DNA from: Pseudomonadota bacterium
Lineage (GTDB): Bacteria > Pseudomonadota > Gammaproteobacteria > Xanthomonadales > Xanthomonadaceae
Direction of reading: 5' to 3'
Length of the DNA: 7,238 bases
Assembly (NCBI GenBank): GCA_023423855.1
Contig: JAFAEU010000195.1
Location: 1 to 7,238, forward strand
Position 1 is the first letter of the stretch; the number at the start of each line of letters is the position of its first letter. Below the pieces are notes generated by a model. The model was not told the DNA's origin, searched no databases, and saw nothing but the letters and a program-made list of their open reading frames with translations. Below are positions 5,415-7,238 of this stretch, piece after piece. A program made the translations under genes and the position numbers.

Positions 5415-6296
5415 ATGGGGAACCGCACGATCGCCGCGCTCTTCACGCTGCTCGCCGCCGCCGCGCTGGCGCTGCCCGGCTGCAGCCGGCCGGACACCGC
5501 CAACGTCGCCTCGCCACGCGAAGCCCCGACTCCCGGCGAAACCGTGCGCCAGCTCACCGCGCACCTGCGCGACAGCGACCTCGAAGCCTTCGCCCGCGAC
5601 GCGGTCACGCCCGCCCTGCATGCGCAGCTCGACACCGCCTGGCGCGAGGGCCGCACGCGATGGCCGCTGGACCAGCTGCCGTTCGCCGCGCACCTGCCGC
5701 GCGCGATGGCCGCGCTGTCGGCGCCGGACGCGGAAAAGACGCTGCAGCAGGGCTTCGACCGCCAGCTCGCCAACGCCAGCCTCGCCCAGGCCGCCGAGTT
5801 CCTGACCGTGTTCACCGTGCAGTACATCCTGCAGCAGGGCGACTTCAGCGTGTCCGAGCGCGAGCACTACCCGCAGCTGGTGCAGGCGCTGGGCGCGTGG
5901 GCGGGACAGGCGCCGATCGGCGACCGCAAGCGCGCGCAGGCGGCGATCGCGACGATGGCGGCGGCGGCGCGCGAAGCGCAGCTCGACAGCGACGACGCTT
6001 TCGCCGAAGCCGGCATGTCCACGGGCCTGCAACGCATGTCGCGCGTGCTCGCGACCGGCAAGCAGGTGCTGTCGACCTACGGCTTCGACCTCGACGCCGA
6101 CCTGCGCGACATGCAGGTGCAGCTGCAGTCGCAGACCGGCGACCTCGCCCGCGTGCGCATGCAGTACGCGCTCGCCGGCACGCCGATCGACACCGTCGTC
6201 AACCTCGAACGCCGCGACGGTCGCTGGTACGTCAGCGATTTCCTGCGGCATGCCGAAGCGGCGGTCGCCCATCGGGGGCCGGACGAGCGGCCCTGA
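5415..6296 (+). CDS. Predicted outer-membrane lipoprotein of unknown function
   Basis: The 293-residue precursor starts with a basic N-region (MGNR), a hydrophobic core (AALFTLLAAAALAL) and a lipobox LPGC, with Cys23 the predicted lipidation site. Ser at +2 favours the outer membrane. A short Pro-rich linker (about 24-42) is followed by a mainly helical domain, including ETVRQLTAHLRDSDLEAFARD and two alanine-rich helices at about 98-130 and 160-185. The C-terminal strand pattern VRMQYALAGTPIDTVVNLERRDGRWYVSDFLRHAE resembles the end of NTF2-like or DUF4878-type folds, in which a G-x-W-Y-V strand is typical; this is suggestive only. No catalytic motif is visible. TTGCCG (5355-5360) with CAAGAT 17 bases on is a weak promoter candidate. 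The gene stands alone and is convergent with the transporter gene. Confidence 0.85.
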   Translation: MGNRTIAALFTLLAAAALALPGCSRPDTANVASPREAPTPGETVRQLTAHLRDSDLEAFARDAVTPALHAQLDTAWREGRTRWPLDQLPFAAHLPRAMAALSAPDAEKTLQQGFDRQLANASLAQAAEFLTVFTVQYILQQGDFSVSEREHYPQLVQALGAWAGQAPIGDRKRAQAAIATMAAAAREAQLDSDDAFAEAGMSTGLQRMSRVLATGKQVLSTYGFDLDADLRDMQVQLQSQTGDLARVRMQYALAGTPIDTVVNLERRDGRWYVSDFLRHAEAAVAHRGPDERP

Positions 6297-6316
6297 TCTC
6301 TTCGGCTGCAATCTCG

Positions 6317-6348
6317 GGGCGGGTTGAAACCCGCCCTATGGGGGTTTC
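6317..6348. terminator. Palindrome between convergent genes, probable bidirectional terminator
   Basis: GGGCGGGTT (6317-6325) and AACCCGCCC (6328-6336) form a GC-rich hairpin. GAAACCC (6326-6332) can instead pair with GGGTTTC (6342-6348), so two exclusive folds exist. The element fills most of the 54-bp gap between the lipoprotein and transporter stops. It is almost palindromic, so it could work in both directions. GGGCGGGTTTCAACCCGCCC-like sequences recur as intergenic repeats in xanthomonads, from general knowledge. Confidence 0.6.
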
Positions 6349-6350
6349 CT

Positions 6351-7145
6351 TCAGACCAGCAGGCTGATCCCCACCAGCACCATGAACCCCGCGAACACGC
6401 GCTTGAGCGCGATGCCGCTGATCGCGTGCGCGAGCCGCGTGCCCAGCGGCGCGGCCAGCACCGAGCCCAGCGCGATGCCGATCGCCGCGGGCAGGTAGAC
6501 ATAGCCGACCGCATGCGCCGGCAGCGCACCGGGCGGCGCGTTCAGCGCATAGCCCGCCGCGCTGGCGATCGCGATGAAGATGCCGCAGGCCGCCGACGTG
6601 CCCACCGCGCGCACCGGCACCACGCCGCGCCAGACCAGCAGCGGCACGGTCAGGCTGCCGCCGCCGATGCCGACCACCGCCGACACCGCGCCGATCCCCG
6701 TCCCCGCCGCCGACATCGGCCAGCCCACGGGCACGACGTCGGGCCGCGCCGCGCCGCCGCGCGATCCGCCGAACGCCATCTGCAGCGCGACCAGGAAACA
6801 GTAGGCCGCCACGCACCGCCGCAGCACCTCGCCCTCCAGCGCCACCGCGACGAAGCTGCCGAGCCAGCCGCCGAGCAGCAGGCCCGGCACCATCCACGCC
6901 ACCGTCGGCCACAGCACGCTGCCGCGGCGGTGGTGCGCGCGCGTCGACGAGGACGCGGTCAGCACGATGCTCGCCAGCGAACTCGCCAGCGCCACGTGCA
7001 TCACCGCATCGGGCGGCACGCCGAACGACGGCAGCAGCCACACCAGCACGCCGATGATCACCAGCCCGCCGCCGATGCCGAGCAGGCCGGCCGCCACGCC
7101 CGCGGCCACGCCGAGCAGCGGGAAGATCCACCAGCCTTCGATCAC
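6351..7145 (-). CDS. TSUP family transporter (TauE/SafE, DUF81)
   Basis: This 264-residue inner-membrane protein consists almost entirely of about eight hydrophobic helices arranged as two related halves. Each half carries the GIGGG signature of TauE/SafE proteins: residues 23-27 (GLLGIGGGLVIIGVLVW) and 159-163 (VVGIGGGSLTVPLLVW). The halves are joined by a polar loop at about 125-143. Family members export sulfite, sulfoacetate or other small organic anions, or are uncharacterised; nothing here identifies the substrate. I chose the GTG at 7145, which gives MIEGWWIFPLLG and has GAGG about ten bases upstream. A TTG at 7175 would add ten polar residues and is less likely. The gene is divergent from the gene starting at 7216, with 70 bp between them. 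Confidence 0.9.
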   Translation of the reverse strand: MIEGWWIFPLLGVAAGVAAGLLGIGGGLVIIGVLVWLLPSFGVPPDAVMHVALASSLASIVLTASSSTRAHHRRGSVLWPTVAWMVPGLLLGGWLGSFVAVALEGEVLRRCVAAYCFLVALQMAFGGSRGGAARPDVVPVGWPMSAAGTGIGAVSAVVGIGGGSLTVPLLVWRGVVPVRAVGTSAACGIFIAIASAAGYALNAPPGALPAHAVGYVYLPAAIGIALGSVLAAPLGTRLAHAISGIALKRVFAGFMVLVGISLLV

Positions 7146-7177
7146 GCGCGCGCCCCCTCGCTGTCCGGGACGCAATC

Positions 7178-7191
7178 TGAATCAGGATTCA
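7178..7191. promoter_or_regulatory. 14-bp palindrome, candidate operator
   Basis: TGAATC and GATTCA are perfect reverse complements around AG. Its centre is about 31 bases before the predicted transcription start at 7216, so it covers the -35 position of the downstream gene. It is also about 33 bases upstream of the transporter's GTG. A dimeric regulator could bind here; none is identified. Confidence 0.4.
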
Positions 7192-7203
7192 TGGGGCATT
7201 CGC

Positions 7204-7209
7204 TATAGT
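7204..7209 (+). promoter_or_regulatory. -10 box of the gene at 7216, implying a leaderless transcript
   Basis: TATAGT is a 5/6 match to the -10 consensus. Six bases separate it from the ATG at 7216, so the usual start point coincides with the A of the initiation codon. There is no room for a ribosome-binding site downstream of the box. The hexamer at the -35 distance (ATCAGG, 7181-7186) is a poor match and lies within the palindrome. Confidence 0.55.
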
Positions 7210-7215
7210 CCGCGC

Positions 7216-7238
7216 ATGTCGAAGGAACGCCTGTCTAT
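7216..7238 (+). CDS. Start of an unidentified gene (3' truncated)
   Basis: Only seven full codons are visible, reading MSKERLS, before the window ends. That is too short to name a product. The ATG is supported by the TATAGT box just upstream and by the divergent arrangement with the transporter gene. Confidence 0.5.

Noticed and set aside
3924..6311. A 795-codon open frame on the minus strand spanning several genes and gaps
   Set aside because: It is antisense to three plausible plus-strand genes, runs through promoters and REP-like repeats, and its product is a low-complexity mix rich in R, G, A and V. Such long antisense frames are expected at this GC content.
7146..7175. TTG at 7175 as the start of the transporter gene
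   Set aside because: It would add ten polar and basic residues ahead of the first membrane helix and has a rarely used start codon. The GTG at 7145 begins just before the hydrophobic segment and has a purine-rich site upstream.
6324..7208. A 294-codon plus-strand frame opposite the TSUP transporter
   Set aside because: It is a histidine-, arginine- and glutamine-rich shadow of a hydrophobic membrane protein on the other strand.

Overview
The window is a high-GC (roughly 70%) gammaproteobacterial chromosome segment. Codon use, the gene content and the short palindromic intergenic repeats fit a Xanthomonadaceae/Lysobacteraceae member such as Lysobacter or Luteimonas. That placement is an inference from style and has not been checked by search. 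The window is cut inside a gene at both ends.

Layout. (1) Bases 1-2504, plus strand: the 3' part of a SURF1-type cytochrome c oxidase assembly gene. It is followed 25 bp later by a RegB/PrrB/ActS-type redox sensor kinase, whose last 11 bases overlap its RegA/PrrA/ActR-type response regulator. Respiratory oxidase assembly and the global redox two-component system therefore appear to sit in one transcription unit. (2) Bases 2505-2664: a convergent gap with a perfect 26-bp inverted repeat and tandem partial copies of its right arm. (3) Bases 2665-3768, minus strand: a complete SctU/YscU-type type III secretion export-switch protein, standing alone with no other secretion gene in view. (4) Bases 3982-4290, plus strand: a 102-residue unknown protein divergent from sctU, with a Ser/Thr/Gly/Pro-rich N-terminus. 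(5) Bases 4533-5213, plus strand: a helical 226-residue unknown protein preceded by an AT-rich -10 element. (6) Bases 5415-6296, plus strand: a lipoprotein of unknown role. (7) Bases 6351-7145, minus strand: a TSUP (TauE/SafE) membrane transporter, convergent with the lipoprotein gene. (8) Bases 7216-7238, plus strand: the first codons of another gene, apparently leaderless, behind a TATAGT box and a 14-bp palindrome.

How the parts relate. SURF1 and RegBA form the only clear functional group: oxidase biogenesis together with a redox regulator known to control respiratory oxidases. The sctU gene and the small divergent gene may be a remnant or outpost of a type III secretion locus. The remaining genes look like independent units separated by palindromic repeats. 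Four gaps carry such palindromes, and three of these share GTCAT...ATGAC ends. I found no rRNA, tRNA, CRISPR array or insertion sequence. No complete novel system is demonstrated. The strongest leads are the lone sctU with its small neighbour, the shared architecture of the intergenic repeats, and the leaderless gene start with a palindrome at its -35 position.
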